A DNA stretch of 64,000 nucleotides from Leptolyngbya subtilissima AS-A7 (GTDB taxonomy: Bacteria > Cyanobacteriota > Cyanobacteriia > Phormidesmidales > Phormidesmidaceae). Made by a program: the position numbers and the translations under genes. Shown in pieces: positions 24,883 to 33,870 of the stretch. The notes under the pieces were generated by a model. It saw nothing but the letters and a program-made list of their open reading frames with translations. It made no database searches and was not told the DNA's origin. The stretch is from positions 248,001 through 312,000 of the forward strand of contig NZ_JAMPKY010000002.1 of NCBI RefSeq assembly GCF_039962255.1, written 5' to 3'. Position 1 is the first letter of the stretch; each line of letters opens with the position of its first letter.

Positions 24883-25998
24883 ATGGAAAGGATTGTAGTT
24901 GGGCTCTCCGGCGGCGTAGATAGCTCTGTAGCAGCGGCAACCCTGCACCAGCAGGGGTACGACGTGGTGGGTCTCACCTTGTGGCTAATGAAGGGCAAGG
25001 GCCAGTGCTGCTCTGAGGGCATGGTCGATGCCGCTAAGCTCTGCGAAGACTTGGGCATTGAGTACCACGTGGTCGATAGCCGCGAGGTGTTTGAGCGCGA
25101 AATTATTAACTATTTAGTAGAAGGCTACGGCAGCGGCATTACGCCCCTGCCCTGTTCGCAGTGCAACCGGGCGGTCAAGTTTGGGCCGATGTTGCAGTAC
25201 GCCAAAGAGGAGCTGGGATGCGATCGCATCGCCACTGGTCACTACGCCCGCATTACCCAGAACACTGAGACGGGCCGCTATGAGCTGCGCCGCGCCGTCG
25301 ACCCGGCCAAAGATCAGTCCTACTTTCTCTACGACCTCACTCAAGAGTTGTTGGCCGCCTGCGACTTTCCCCTGGGTCACCAAACCAAGACCGAAACCCG
25401 CCGTATGGCCACTGAGTTGGGCCTGCACACCGCTGCCAAACCCGATAGCCAAGACCTTTGCCTGATCGAGCACCACGGCTCGATGCAGACTTTTTTGGAT
25501 AAATACTTGGCTCCCAAGCCCGGCGACATTGTCGATACCGAAGGCCGTATTCTCGGTCAGCACACCGGCATTCACCACTACACCATCGGCCAGCGCAAGG
25601 GCCTGGGCATCGCCGCCGCTAACCCGCTCTACGTAGTGGGCTTTGACATGGGCAAAAACCACGTCATTGTGGCTGATCGCAGCGATGCCCACCTGCCCGA
25701 CTGCACTGTGCAGCGGGTGAACTGGGTGTCGATCGCCGCCCCCCAGGAGCCGATGAAGGTGTCAGTGCAGATTCGCTACCGCAGCGAGGCGGTGGAGGCA
25801 ACGCTGGTGCCGCTACCGGCGGGTGAGGGCACGGGCGCTCGGGTGCGCATTGTGTTTGACGAGCCCCAGTTTGGTGTCACCCCCGGTCAGGCGGCGGTGT
25901 GGTACGACGGCGATCGGGTTCTGGGCGGCGGGTTAATTGAAGCCGCTGTCCCCGAGATATCTGCCCCTGTGACCGAAGCTGAAGCCCTTAGCTATTGA
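24883..25998 (+). CDS. mnmA: tRNA-specific 2-thiouridylase MnmA
   Basis: 371 residues from ATG 24883 ([17 protein letters not shown]-loop at 9-15); the open frame extends 19 codons upstream but without homology. The catalytic cysteines are C94 (CNRAVKF) and C193 (SQDLCL), equivalent to the two Cys that form the persulfide relay in other MnmA enzymes; DQSYFLY and [10 protein letters not shown] are also intact. An extra C91 makes a CxxC. MnmA thiolates U34 of Lys, Glu and Gln tRNAs with ATP and sulfur from a cysteine desulfurase. The C-terminal end after the beta barrel is slightly extended (about 15 residues). The DUF433 antitoxin gene starts only 8 bases after the stop. Confidence 0.95.
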   Translation: MERIVVGLSGGVDSSVAAATLHQQGYDVVGLTLWLMKGKGQCCSEGMVDAAKLCEDLGIEYHVVDSREVFEREIINYLVEGYGSGITPLPCSQCNRAVKFGPMLQYAKEELGCDRIATGHYARITQNTETGRYELRRAVDPAKDQSYFLYDLTQELLAACDFPLGHQTKTETRRMATELGLHTAAKPDSQDLCLIEHHGSMQTFLDKYLAPKPGDIVDTEGRILGQHTGIHHYTIGQRKGLGIAAANPLYVVGFDMGKNHVIVADRSDAHLPDCTVQRVNWVSIAAPQEPMKVSVQIRYRSEAVEATLVPLPAGEGTGARVRIVFDEPQFGVTPGQAAVWYDGDRVLGGGLIEAAVPEISAPVTEAEALSY

Positions 25999-26006
25999 GC
26001 GCGCCT

Positions 26007-26354
26007 ATGACTTCTCAATCGCTGAAAACCCAGCTTCAAACCCTCACCGCTGCAGAAAAGGGAGACGCCATACAGATTCTGACTGAAACCTTAAGTCGGC
26101 CTTCCCTGGGCATTACCAAAATCCCTGAGGTAATGGGTGGTGACGCTTGCATTGCTAGTACTCGCTTACCCGTTTGGCTATTCATCAGCCTGCGGCAGCA
26201 AGGCGCTACGGATGCAGAACTGCTAGAGTCTTACCCTCACCTAACAGCTGCAGATTTGGTCAATGTTTGGGCCTACGCCGATGCCCACCCGGAGGAAATC
26301 GCGATCGCCCTTCAAGAGCAGGAAAACGCTGCGGACGGTACCCCTAAACTTTAG
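26007..26354 (+). CDS. DUF433 antitoxin (copy 2)
   Basis: 115 residues from ATG 26007. The core PEVMGGDACIASTRLPVWLF, SLRQQGATDAELLESYPHLT and ADLVNVWAYADAHPEE is the DUF433 domain. It aligns along its whole length with copy 1 at 4598-4927, including the N-terminal helix (LQTLTAAEKGDAIQIL here, LLALSPQEKAQVIQLL there). The partner toxin gene starts two bases after its stop. It is packed tightly behind mnmA, so transcription may come from the mnmA promoter or from a weak internal one. Confidence 0.85.
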   Translation: MTSQSLKTQLQTLTAAEKGDAIQILTETLSRPSLGITKIPEVMGGDACIASTRLPVWLFISLRQQGATDAELLESYPHLTAADLVNVWAYADAHPEEIAIALQEQENAADGTPKL

Positions 26355-26356
26355 CT

Positions 26357-26689
26357 ATGGCTGGGCTGTACGCTGATGAGCAGTTTCCTCGTCCTGTCGT
26401 AGAAGCACTGCGCAGATTTGGCCACAACGTCGTGACCGTTCAAGAAGCCGGGCAAGCAGGAGCGACTGATCCTAACGTTTTGGTCTATGCGATCGCCAAT
26501 CAGCTCACTGTTTTAACTCAAAACCGTCGTGATTTTATTAAGCTACACCAGCTAAATCCTCACCATGCCGGAATCATTGTTTGCTCCGAGAATAGAGACT
26601 TCCTCGGACTAGCCCAGCGGGTTAACGATGCTATCTGCAATGAGACGTCGCTCCAAGGTAAGCTGCTGCGAGTTAGTCGTCCTGGATAG
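26357..26689 (+). CDS. DUF5615 PIN-like toxin (copy 2)
   Basis: 110 residues. MAGLYADEQFPRPVVEALRR at the start, then GHNVVTVQEAGQAG, LTQNRRDFIKLH and HHAGIIVCSEN, all conserved with copy 1. The acidic residues of YADE, N-R-R-D and later positions could form the PIN-like metal site. It forms a toxin-antitoxin pair with the preceding DUF433 gene. An intact, full-length frame suggests the module is still active. RNase activity is inferred from the fold, not from this sequence alone. Confidence 0.86.
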   Translation: MAGLYADEQFPRPVVEALRRFGHNVVTVQEAGQAGATDPNVLVYAIANQLTVLTQNRRDFIKLHQLNPHHAGIIVCSENRDFLGLAQRVNDAICNETSLQGKLLRVSRPG

Positions 26690-26741
26690 CGGTTTCAGGC
26701 ACATGACGTTGTTACAAAACATCGAACCAGGTTACTGTCCT

Positions 26742-27029
26742 ATGGCTGATATCACTAAAGACCAGCAACACCCCCAGTACAAGACCGATCGCCAGGTGGT
26801 AAACCAGCTCTTGGCTGGAGAAGCCACCGATTTCAACCTGGTCGAGCTGGCTCGGCTAATGACTCGTTACGAGGGCTTTCCTGGTGCCCGCGACATTCAG
26901 ACCGACCTCAAAAAGGCTCTCAACCGCTGGCAGCTCACCGAAGCCGAACTGTTCGAAAAAACCCGCGCCATCCACCAGCAGGGCGAGGTCTATAAGGGGT
27001 TAGGCCGGGGCCGCGAAGACTGGAGCTAG
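26742..27029 (+). CDS. DUF3288 family protein
   Basis: 95 residues from ATG 26742 (MADITKDQQHPQYKTDRQVV). The sequence LARLMTRYEGFPGARDIQTD and LFEKTRAIHQQG, ending in EDWS, is the DUF3288 family, found almost only in cyanobacteria and of unknown function. It looks fully soluble and mainly helical. The frame is open further upstream across the end of the toxin gene, but homology and the ATG place the start here. No operon partner is evident: the toxin ends 52 bases before it and the Uma2 remnant starts 67 bases after. Confidence 0.85.
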   Translation: MADITKDQQHPQYKTDRQVVNQLLAGEATDFNLVELARLMTRYEGFPGARDIQTDLKKALNRWQLTEAELFEKTRAIHQQGEVYKGLGRGREDWS

Positions 27030-27096
27030 AGATAGCGATCAGGCATTCTTACCCTTCTTAGAGCCGTGGCACAATTAGGGAAAGCGGAGCAACCCC

Positions 27097-27673
27097 ATGA
27101 GCCCTTCCACCACAGCAGCTCTTCTTAGCTTTGAAGACTACATTGCCTACGATGACGGCACTGAAAATCGATATGAACTGGTGGATGGAGAGCTGGTTGC
27201 CATGACTCCGCCGACTTTTCGGCACATGCTGATTGCCAAGTTCATTGAGCAGTGCCTGGATGCAGAAATCGCCCGCCTTGGGTCTAGGTTGGTTCTGCTT
27301 CCGGGAAGCCGGGGTGCGTACTGGGGTGCGAAAATCGCGGTTGACGGATGTCTATGTGTTAACACCAGAACAAGTTGGTGAACTGGTGAATCGAGCGGCG
27401 ATCGCCCAGACGCCTCCGTTGCTTGCTGTAGAAGTCGTTAGCCCCGACTCCATTACCCGCGACTATCGTTACAAGCGCACAGAACACGCTGCCCTAGAGA
27501 TTCCCGAATATTGGATTGTCGATCCGCTAGAACTTAAGGTAACGATTCTGACCTTCAATGAAGGGCTCTACGACGAAGCCGTATTTTTTGGGGATCAGCT
27601 CCTGGTGTCGCCCACATTTCCTGAGCTGTCGCTGTCAGTGGAGCAGATTTTGGCGGCGGGCAATCTGCCTTAG
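27097..27673 (+). pseudogene. Uma2 family (DUF820) endonuclease-like gene, frameshifted
   Basis: The first frame reads MSPSTTAALLSFEDYIAYDD and RYELVDGELVAMTPP, the Uma2 beginning. The rest of the domain (CFREAGVRTGVRKSRLTDVY, LAVEVVSPDSITRDYRYKRT, EYWIVDPLELKVTI, SPTFPELSLSVEQIL) continues in the +1 frame. The switch falls at about 27277-27287; removing one G from the GGG at 27280-27282 restores a single frame of about 192 codons. Uma2 proteins have a PD-(D/E)xK fold, are numerous in cyanobacteria and have no clear role. Everything else is intact, so this is either a recent inactivation or a sequencing error. Confidence 0.82.
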
Positions 27674-27699
27674 CAGCGCGAGGGATATACTACTCAGCT

Positions 27700-29280
27700 A
27701 TGAGTATTCCTAAAACCAATCGAGGCGCGATCGCGGCAGGCCACGCCCTCACCGCCGAAGCTGGAGCCGAGATGCTGCGCCAGGGCGGCAACGCCTTTGA
27801 CGCCGCGATCGCCGCCGCCTTCACCGCCTGCGTAGTGGAATCGTCTTTGACCTCCCTAGCAGGGGGCGGATTTTTGTTGGCCCACACGGCGGCAGGCGAA
27901 AACCGACTGTTCGACTTTTTTTGCCAAACGCCTCGGTCAAGGGAAATGTGGCGATCGCCCGACTTCTACCCCATCCACGCCAACTTTGGCGACACCATCC
28001 AAGAGTTTCACATTGGCCTGGGGTCGATGGCGGTGCCGGGGGCGATCGCCGGGTTGCTCCACGTTCACCAAAAGCTGGGTCGCTTGCCGCTTCAGCAGAT
28101 CGTAGCCCCTGCCCAACATTGGGCTACCCAGGGGACTGCGGTAGAGCCGTTTCGCGCTGGCTGCTTTCAAATTTTGGGCTCCATTCTCACGGCGACCGCT
28201 GAGGCCAGGGCGATCTATGCGCCGGGGGGCACGTTGCTGACAGCGGGCGATCGCTTTTATCTACCCGACTTTGCCGCATTTTTAGACGACCTGGTGCAGC
28301 AGGGAGCTGACCTGTTTTATCGGGGAGATTTGGCCCATGTGATCGCCCAAGACTGTCAGGCCCACGGCGGCTACCTCAGCCTGGAAGATCTGCAAACCTA
28401 CCAGGTCGTCGAGCGCGAACCGTTGGCGGTACCCTACGGCAGCGCCACCCTGCTCACCAACCCGCCCCCCAGCTCTGGCGGCACGCTGATTGCCTTTGCC
28501 CTGCACCTGTTGGCCAAGGCTTCCCCTGCTCTCACTGCCCACGGTAGCCCGCGCCACGTGGCCGTTCTGCGGGAGGTGATGGGCCTCACCAACCTGGCTC
28601 GCCAAAAGGGCTACGACGATCACCTCTACCGTAGCGAGATCGCTCAAGAATTCTTAGGTGTGACCCACCTAACCCCCTACCTGGAGCAGTTTCAGGCCGT
28701 TCTCAACCAGAGGGGCAGCAAGTGGGGCAGCACCACCCACATCAGCGCGGTCGATGGCGAGGGCAACGCCGCCAGCCTCACCACCTCCAACGGTGAGGGC
28801 TCGGCCTACGTCATTCCCGGTACTGGCATCATGATGAACAACATGCTGGGCGAAGAAGACCTCAACCCCCAGGGCTTTCACCAGTGGCCGACGAACCAGC
28901 GAATGTCGTCGATGATGGCCCCCAGCTTGGTACTGCAAGACGGCAAGCCCCGCCTCGTGCTAGGGTCTGGCGGGTCTAACCGGATTCGCACCGCGATTTT
29001 GCAGGTGGTGTCGAACGTGCTCGACTTTGGCATGGATATCGAAGCCGCCGTCAGTGCGCCCCGGCTCCACTGGGAACGGGGCGCACTGCATTTAGAGCCG
29101 GGTTATGAGCAGGCGGCGATCGCTGCCCAAGCCATTACCGGCGATGACGTTTGCACCTGGTGGCAGGCCCCCAGCATGTTTTTTGGCGGCGTCCATGCCG
29201 TGGCAGTTGATCCCGATGGCACTCTCTCGGGCGTGGGCGATGGCCGAAGGGGCGGAGCCTGGGTTGTGGTCGATAGTTAG
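27700..29280 (+). CDS. ggt: Gamma-glutamyltransferase
   Basis: 526 residues, full length. The N-terminal GHALTAEAGAEMLRQGGNAF and SSLTSLAGGGF are the usual first blocks of the large subunit. STTHISAVDGEGNAAS around 344-359 contains T345, the predicted autocleavage site and nucleophile at the start of the small subunit. NPPPSSGGTL and GSGGSNRIRTAILQV are the substrate-binding loops. The enzyme removes or transfers the gamma-glutamyl group of glutathione and related peptides. Unlike secreted proteobacterial GGTs no signal peptide is visible, so a cytoplasmic role in glutathione or gamma-glutamyl peptide turnover is likely. Confidence 0.92.
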   Translation: MSIPKTNRGAIAAGHALTAEAGAEMLRQGGNAFDAAIAAAFTACVVESSLTSLAGGGFLLAHTAAGENRLFDFFCQTPRSREMWRSPDFYPIHANFGDTIQEFHIGLGSMAVPGAIAGLLHVHQKLGRLPLQQIVAPAQHWATQGTAVEPFRAGCFQILGSILTATAEARAIYAPGGTLLTAGDRFYLPDFAAFLDDLVQQGADLFYRGDLAHVIAQDCQAHGGYLSLEDLQTYQVVEREPLAVPYGSATLLTNPPPSSGGTLIAFALHLLAKASPALTAHGSPRHVAVLREVMGLTNLARQKGYDDHLYRSEIAQEFLGVTHLTPYLEQFQAVLNQRGSKWGSTTHISAVDGEGNAASLTTSNGEGSAYVIPGTGIMMNNMLGEEDLNPQGFHQWPTNQRMSSMMAPSLVLQDGKPRLVLGSGGSNRIRTAILQVVSNVLDFGMDIEAAVSAPRLHWERGALHLEPGYEQAAIAAQAITGDDVCTWWQAPSMFFGGVHAVAVDPDGTLSGVGDGRRGGAWVVVDS

Positions 29281-29401
29281 GGAACTCGCTCGTCTCTATC
29301 CAAACGCGCCATCTGACCGTTGCAGCCCCAGATTCCCAGCAAAGGGCTAGGTTGTTTGACACAATACCAATAGCTCTCCCAACCTAAGCATGGCCCCAAC
29401 C

Positions 29402-30319
29402 ATGGATCTCACCGCTGCCCTGCCCACGTTTTTTATTACCTTGCGCGAAGGGGTTGAAGCCGCCCTGGTCGTTGGCATTGTGCTGGCCTGCCTGGCTAAG
29501 GCCAACCGCCAAAGCCTCAACCCCTGGGCCTACGCTGGCATTGCCGCAGGGCTAGCCGGTAGCGTCATGCTCGGCATTGCCCTAGGGTTGGGGCTCCAGC
29601 AGATTCAGCAGGTGCTGCCCAGTCTGCAAACGGTGATCAAGCCGCTGTTGAATGTGCTGTTTGGGGCGATCGCCGTCATCATGCTGAGCTGGATGCTGCT
29701 GTGGATGACTCGCCAGGCTCGCAGCCTCAAAGGCGAAATTGAAGGTACGGTGCGATCGGCCCTCGATGAGGCCCAAACCGCGGGCTGGAGCGTCTTTAGC
29801 TTGGTCTGCATCGCCGTGCTGCGCGAAGGGTTTGAAACGGTGCTGTTTATTTTCACCAACGTCGAAACCAGTGTGTCTGCCATAGCGGGGGCTGTGGGTG
29901 GTTTGCTCGGTGCCGTGCTCATTGGCCTAGCCCTGTTTCGCTGGGGTCTGCGCATCAACCTCAAGCGCTTCTTTCAGGTGATGGGTGTACTGCTGCTGCT
30001 CATCGTCGGCGGCCTAGTGGTTTCAGTTTTTAAGAATCTAGATGCTGCCCTAGCCGCCATCAGCCAAATCAATCCCACCGCCGACCTCTGCTTCGCCCAA
30101 AGCTCCTGTATCCTCGGCCCGCTGGTGTGGGATGGCAGTGCCATTCTGCCCGATCGCCAATTCCCCGGCATCGTCCTCAAAACCCTGCTCGGCTACCGCG
30201 ATCACCTGTATCTACTGCAAATCATTGCCTACTTGGGCTTCTTAACCCTCGTCGGCAGCCGCTACTTCCGCAGCCTCACTCCCTCTCTACCCACAACTAC
30301 CCCATCCCCCACCCCCTAA
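29402..30319 (+). CDS. FTR1 family iron permease
   Basis: 305 residues from ATG 29402; an in-frame ATG at 29390 is possible. Seven or so membrane helices. Two R-E-G-x-E motifs, REGVE (15-19) and REGFE (141-145), are the iron-translocating pair of Ftr1/EfeU permeases. A linker with two cysteines (DLCFAQSSCILG) lies outside the membrane near residue 235, as in other cyanobacterial members. The C-terminus ends in a Pro/Thr tail. It probably takes up ferric or ferrous iron; a periplasmic partner (EfeO- or multicopper-oxidase-like) is not in this window. Confidence 0.88.
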   Translation: MDLTAALPTFFITLREGVEAALVVGIVLACLAKANRQSLNPWAYAGIAAGLAGSVMLGIALGLGLQQIQQVLPSLQTVIKPLLNVLFGAIAVIMLSWMLLWMTRQARSLKGEIEGTVRSALDEAQTAGWSVFSLVCIAVLREGFETVLFIFTNVETSVSAIAGAVGGLLGAVLIGLALFRWGLRINLKRFFQVMGVLLLLIVGGLVVSVFKNLDAALAAISQINPTADLCFAQSSCILGPLVWDGSAILPDRQFPGIVLKTLLGYRDHLYLLQIIAYLGFLTLVGSRYFRSLTPSLPTTTPSPTP

Positions 30320-30407
30320 CCCATCCACCCATCCACCCACCTCCTCCCCACCCCTCCCCAAACCGCGATATACTCCTTCGAGCCATCCCCACTGAGGACA
30401 ATCACCC

Positions 30408-31781
30408 ATGGTCGCTGTCGCCATTCTTGCCGCCGGGCGCGGCACCCGCATGAAATCGAGCCTGCCCAAGGTGCTGCACTCGGTGGGGGGTAAATCAATG
30501 GTCGAGCGCGTACTAGATGGGCTAGCCGATCTCAACCCTAGCCATACCATCATCGTCGTCGGCTTTGGCCAAGACCAAGTGAAAGCGGCCCTGGCTCATA
30601 TTCCCAATCTCACCTTTGTGGAACAGGCCGAACAACTCGGCACCGGCCACGCCGTGCAGCAGGTGATCCCTCACCTAGACGGGTTTGACGGCGATCTGCT
30701 GGTGCTCAATGGCGATGTGCCTTTGCTGCGGCCCGAGACTATTCAAACCCTGGTCAAAACCCACCAGGACAAGGACAATGCCGCCACCCTGCTCACAGCA
30801 CAGTTCACCGACCCGACGGGCTATGGACGGGTATTTTGCACCGAGCAAAACCTGATTACCGAGATTGTCGAGCATCGCGACTGCAGCCCTGCCCAGCGCC
30901 AAAACCCGCGCATTAATGCTGGGGTCTACTGCTTTAACTGGACCCAGCTGATGACGGTGTTGCCCTACCTCAGCGCCGACAACGACCAGCAGGAGTACTA
31001 CCTCACCGACGTCGTCAAAGACCTGACCCCGGCCATGGCGGTGGATGTAGAAGACTGCCAGGAGATCTTCGGCATCAACAGCCGCAAGCAGCTGGCCGAG
31101 GCCTACGCCATTCTGCAAGACCGCATCAAAGACCACTGGATGGCGGCAGGAGTCACTCTGATCGACCCCGACAGCACCACTATTGACACCACAGTTCAGC
31201 TCGAACCCGATGTGATCATCGAGCCCCAGACCCATCTACGGGGCAAAACCGTAGTGGGCACCGGCAGCCGCATCGGCCCCGGCAGCCTGATCGAAAACAG
31301 CCAAATTGGGGCCTACGCTACTGTCGCCTTTTCGGTAGTTAGCGACAGCACCGTAGGCAATGGTACGCGGGTTGGCCCCTACACTCACCTGCGGGGCGAA
31401 GCGGTAGTAGGCGACAACTGTCGCATCGGCAACTTTGTAGAGATTAAGAAATCGACCCTGGGAATGGGCACTAATGTAGCCCACCTGTCGTACCTAGGCG
31501 ACGCCACCTTGGGCAACAAGGTGAACGTGGGAGCGGGGACGATCACGGCGAACTACGACGGATATAAAAAGCACCCGACTGTGATTGGCGATCGCACCAA
31601 AACCGGCAGCAACAGCGTACTCGTCGCCCCCATCACCATTGGCAGCGACGTCACTATCGCTGCTGGGTCAGTAGTGCGTAAGGATGCCCCAGACAACTGC
31701 CTCGTCGTTTCCCGCGCCCCTCAGAAAAATCATGAAGGGTGGCAGCCGAAGCATCTGAGGGAAGAGAAGACAGAAGAGTAG
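30408..31781 (+). CDS. glmU: Bifunctional GlmU (N-acetylglucosamine-1-phosphate uridyltransferase / glucosamine-1-phosphate acetyltransferase)
   Basis: 457 residues, canonical length. N-terminal pyrophosphorylase domain with [18 protein letters not shown] (7-24) and LNGDVPLL; C-terminal left-handed beta helix (from about 250) with hexapeptide repeats and the acetyltransferase motifs [29 protein letters not shown] and the SNSV segment. GlmU makes UDP-GlcNAc for peptidoglycan and other glycans. Start ATG 30408 follows a C-rich, low-complexity spacer (30300-30360) that separates it from the iron permease gene. Confidence 0.96.
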   Translation: MVAVAILAAGRGTRMKSSLPKVLHSVGGKSMVERVLDGLADLNPSHTIIVVGFGQDQVKAALAHIPNLTFVEQAEQLGTGHAVQQVIPHLDGFDGDLLVLNGDVPLLRPETIQTLVKTHQDKDNAATLLTAQFTDPTGYGRVFCTEQNLITEIVEHRDCSPAQRQNPRINAGVYCFNWTQLMTVLPYLSADNDQQEYYLTDVVKDLTPAMAVDVEDCQEIFGINSRKQLAEAYAILQDRIKDHWMAAGVTLIDPDSTTIDTTVQLEPDVIIEPQTHLRGKTVVGTGSRIGPGSLIENSQIGAYATVAFSVVSDSTVGNGTRVGPYTHLRGEAVVGDNCRIGNFVEIKKSTLGMGTNVAHLSYLGDATLGNKVNVGAGTITANYDGYKKHPTVIGDRTKTGSNSVLVAPITIGSDVTIAAGSVVRKDAPDNCLVVSRAPQKNHEGWQPKHLREEKTEE

Positions 31782-31804
31782 AGGGGTAAAGGTTGTAAGG
31801 TGCA

Positions 31805-31857
31805 GGGTACAAGGTGTAAGGCGCAGAGCTTGGCTCCCATCCTTATACCTTGCACCC
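31805..31857. terminator. Inverted repeat between convergent genes
   Basis: Arms of 17 bases (31805-31821 and 31841-31857, 15 of 17 paired) lie downstream of glmU and of the convergent gene at 31903. No T-run follows, but position and symmetry suggest a bidirectional transcription stop or an mRNA end. Similar G-G-G-T-x-x-A-A-G-G sequences occur at 33341 and 61216. Confidence 0.45.
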
Positions 31858-31902
31858 TATACCCTCTTACCCATATACCCTTGCCCCTCCTTCAATCAAC
31901 CC

Positions 31903-32196
31903 CTACACTCCAGCAGCTTCTAACAAAGGCAGCATCTCGGCCCAGGGAAGCTCGCGATGTAGATATTGGGGGGAGGTGGGGTTGTAGGGACCAACCATGA
32001 TGTCGATCGCCGTGATCTTGGCATCTTCAGGCAGCACAGGCACATCAGGGTCAGCGGCGGTGGGGTGCATCAGCGAGCTAGAGAAGCCGCGAAAAATCAG
32101 CACCTCGTCGGCTTCACTGTCAATAACAGCCCGCACCAGCAGCACCAGCTGAGGGTGCCTGAGGGTAAATTGCTCTAGCCGAAAACCGGGGACCAT
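31903..32196 (-). CDS. Small conserved-looking protein downstream of the DUF3177 gene
   Basis: 97 residues, not assigned to a named family. It contains FTLRHPQLVLLVRAVIDSEA, DEVLIFRGFSSSLMHPTA and ITAIDIMVGPYNP, with alternating strands and an ending EMLPLLEAAGV. No signal, membrane helix or cysteine. It starts six bases after the stop of the DUF3177 gene and is surely co-transcribed with it. The well-defined strands and codon use like its neighbours argue for a real gene. It may be one of the small cyanobacteria/plant-shared domains of unknown function. Confidence 0.6.
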   Translation of the reverse strand: MVPGFRLEQFTLRHPQLVLLVRAVIDSEADEVLIFRGFSSSLMHPTAADPDVPVLPEDAKITAIDIMVGPYNPTSPQYLHRELPWAEMLPLLEAAGV

Positions 32197-32202
32197 GGCG
32201 GG

Positions 32203-32796
32203 TTAGTTGATTGCTTGGCGGCCCTGCTTGCCCAGGCGCACAAACACAAACCAGGCCAAAGACGCCATGTAGATGACCAGCCCTAGAATGCCGAAGAACC
32301 CCAGGAAACCATTGGTATAGCCCGCGTGGAAATATTCTTTGTAGAGCAGCGGCGGCTCTAGCCAGGTTTGGCAGTCGGCCGCGCCGAAGCGGGCGTTGGA
32401 AAAGGCACAGGGCAAAAAGCCAAGCACGATCGCCCCGCCAATGATGTTGTAAATGGTGATGGCCCAACGCCAGGCGCTAAACAGCAGCTTGAGCAGCGAA
32501 TCGGGCTGCTCGCGAATTTCTTCATTGAGGTCGACCCAAAACCACAGCCCTACCGGAATCAGGATGCGCGCCATCAGCCCCGACAAAAAGCTGATGTTAA
32601 AGCCGCCAATCATTAGATAGACGGTGATCATCAGCAGGCTTGCCACCCTCCAATAAATGGTGAGCAGGTGCTGAATGGATTCGTTCTTTTGCACAAAGGC
32701 CCAGATCAACAGCACTAGGGGCAAAAATACGGTGAATAAAACCGCCAGTCGATAGTCCGTCCAGACTAGGGCGCGCAGTAGCGAGGGTTCTAACAT
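32203..32796 (-). CDS. DUF3177 family membrane protein
   Basis: 197 residues with five or six hydrophobic helices. TDYRLAVLFTVFLPLVLLIW near the N-terminus and LMARILIPVGLWFWVDLNEE in the middle match the cyanobacterial DUF3177 family, whose function is unknown. Between the third and fourth helices are charged stretches, and CAFSNARFGAADCQTW has two cysteines on the outer side. The gene leads a two-gene operon with the small protein at 31903-32196, six bases downstream. Confidence 0.78.
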   Translation of the reverse strand: MLEPSLLRALVWTDYRLAVLFTVFLPLVLLIWAFVQKNESIQHLLTIYWRVASLLMITVYLMIGGFNISFLSGLMARILIPVGLWFWVDLNEEIREQPDSLLKLLFSAWRWAITIYNIIGGAIVLGFLPCAFSNARFGAADCQTWLEPPLLYKEYFHAGYTNGFLGFFGILGLVIYMASLAWFVFVRLGKQGRQAIN

Positions 32797-32998
32797 AGGG
32801 GCGCAGTAGCGATACAGTCCATCAAGCTAGCCGCATCTTGGCGTAGGCCTAAAGCTACACCTCGATCGCTGAAGCAGGCCGTTTGGCCTAGTACTCGTCG
32901 AGGGCAAACACAGCAGCTAGCTGGTTCAGCGATGCGCCAAACCAGCCTATAGAGTAACATTTGCCCTACCCCCTTTCTGGCGAGGGCAAAACTCATTC

Positions 32999-33274
32999 CT
33001 AGAGCCGCGTGGAGGAAACGTCGGCCTCGGGTGCAGGGCGTTTCATCCACATCCAGAGGTTAATTAGCCCTGCGGTTAGGCCCAGGAGAGCGGCGGCGAT
33101 CGCCCAAGAAATTTCCCCTTGTAGCTGCTGGTCGACAATGCTACCGAGAATGTATCCCCCTAGTGGCAGCCCTAGAAGCGACAGCGAAACCCGTGTCACA
33201 AAAGCAGGCATGCTGCTGTTTTGAGCCCTCACCGACAGGTTAGAGGGGTTGGGCTGACGGGCATTGTTTTTCAT
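32999..33274 (-). CDS. AtpZ/AtpI-like small two-helix membrane protein
   Basis: 91 residues from ATG 33274 (MKNNARQPNPSNLSVRAQ). Two hydrophobic helices form a hairpin (VSLSLLGLPLGGYILGSIVD and IAAALLGLTAGLINLWMWM), similar to the AtpI/AtpZ proteins that help assemble the F-type ATP synthase. The helix packing motif G-x-x-x-G-x-x-x-D and the basic ends agree, but no ATP synthase gene is close, so the call rests only on sequence. The start is chosen because the longer open frame adds no recognisable residues. Confidence 0.55.
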   Translation of the reverse strand: MKNNARQPNPSNLSVRAQNSSMPAFVTRVSLSLLGLPLGGYILGSIVDQQLQGEISWAIAAALLGLTAGLINLWMWMKRPAPEADVSSTRL

Positions 33275-33340
33275 GGTCAAACGTAGCCAAAGTAGACAGT
33301 GATAGCCTGCCAAGCTAAAGGTGACCGGTTAGATAGACTC

Positions 33341-33374
33341 AGGGTTTAAGGTTCACAGGCAGACCTTAAACCCT
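33341..33374 (-). terminator. Inverted repeat downstream of the 33418 gene
   Basis: Perfect 12-bp arms AGGGTTTAAGGT (33341-33352) and its complement (33363-33374) with a 10-base loop. On the minus strand it is about 45 bases after the stop of the gene at 33418-33768. There is no clear T-run, so it may act as an RNA 3' end. Confidence 0.4.
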
Positions 33375-33417
33375 AAACCCAAGCCTCTAGAGCTGTCACC
33401 AAGGGCCTGCTCAAACC

Positions 33418-33768
33418 TTAGCGCCAGGTGCGATTGCCGTCTTCGTCAATGCGGGCTTGGCGAATAACGTCAGAAATTTCTTCTGCATCTTTGATGTGGT
33501 GCAGGGCTTTCTGGCCTTCCTCGGGGTCGTCGACGACGAAATAGGTGGGCACCACGATGCGATCGCCGGTAATATCGGCCGTGTCAACAGCCACCTGCTT
33601 GGACTTTTCTTCCAGGGTTTTCTCGCCATCGACGTAATCGCCTGGGTTGAGCACTAGGTCGTCTTCTCTCATTGCCCGCTTCATCTCCGCCCGCTGCTCT
33701 GGGGAAACTTCCTCGGGAGTGAGGGGCTGACTGATTGGCTTACGCTCTTCAGAATTCTGATTATCCAT
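33418..33768 (-). CDS. Acidic soluble protein of unknown function
   Basis: 116 residues from ATG 33768, preceded on its strand by an AGAGGT ribosome site about eight bases upstream; an ATG ten codons earlier lacks such a site. The protein is strongly acidic and hydrophilic. It contains EVSPEQRAEMKRAM, PGDYVDGEKTLEEKSKQ, IVVPTYFVVDDPEEGQK and a C-terminal ISDVIRQARIDEDG. I do not recognise a family. The compact strand-rich middle suggests a small folded domain. It stands alone between the AtpZ-like gene and the MFS gene, all on the same strand. Confidence 0.6.
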   Translation of the reverse strand: MDNQNSEERKPISQPLTPEEVSPEQRAEMKRAMREDDLVLNPGDYVDGEKTLEEKSKQVAVDTADITGDRIVVPTYFVVDDPEEGQKALHHIKDAEEISDVIRQARIDEDGNRTWR

Positions 33769-33870
33769 GGAGTCTACCTCTTTGAGTAGCGTTTGCATGA
33801 GCCTAAGCTACTGCTTTTGAGATACTAGCCACATCGCTCAAAGGAGGCAGGTCTAAGTCTCTCGTTGTAG

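Noticed and set aside
31800..32000. 66-codon plus-strand frame after glmU
   Set aside because: It translates the inverted repeat and then runs antisense through the end of the gene at 31903-32196; the product is low-complexity.
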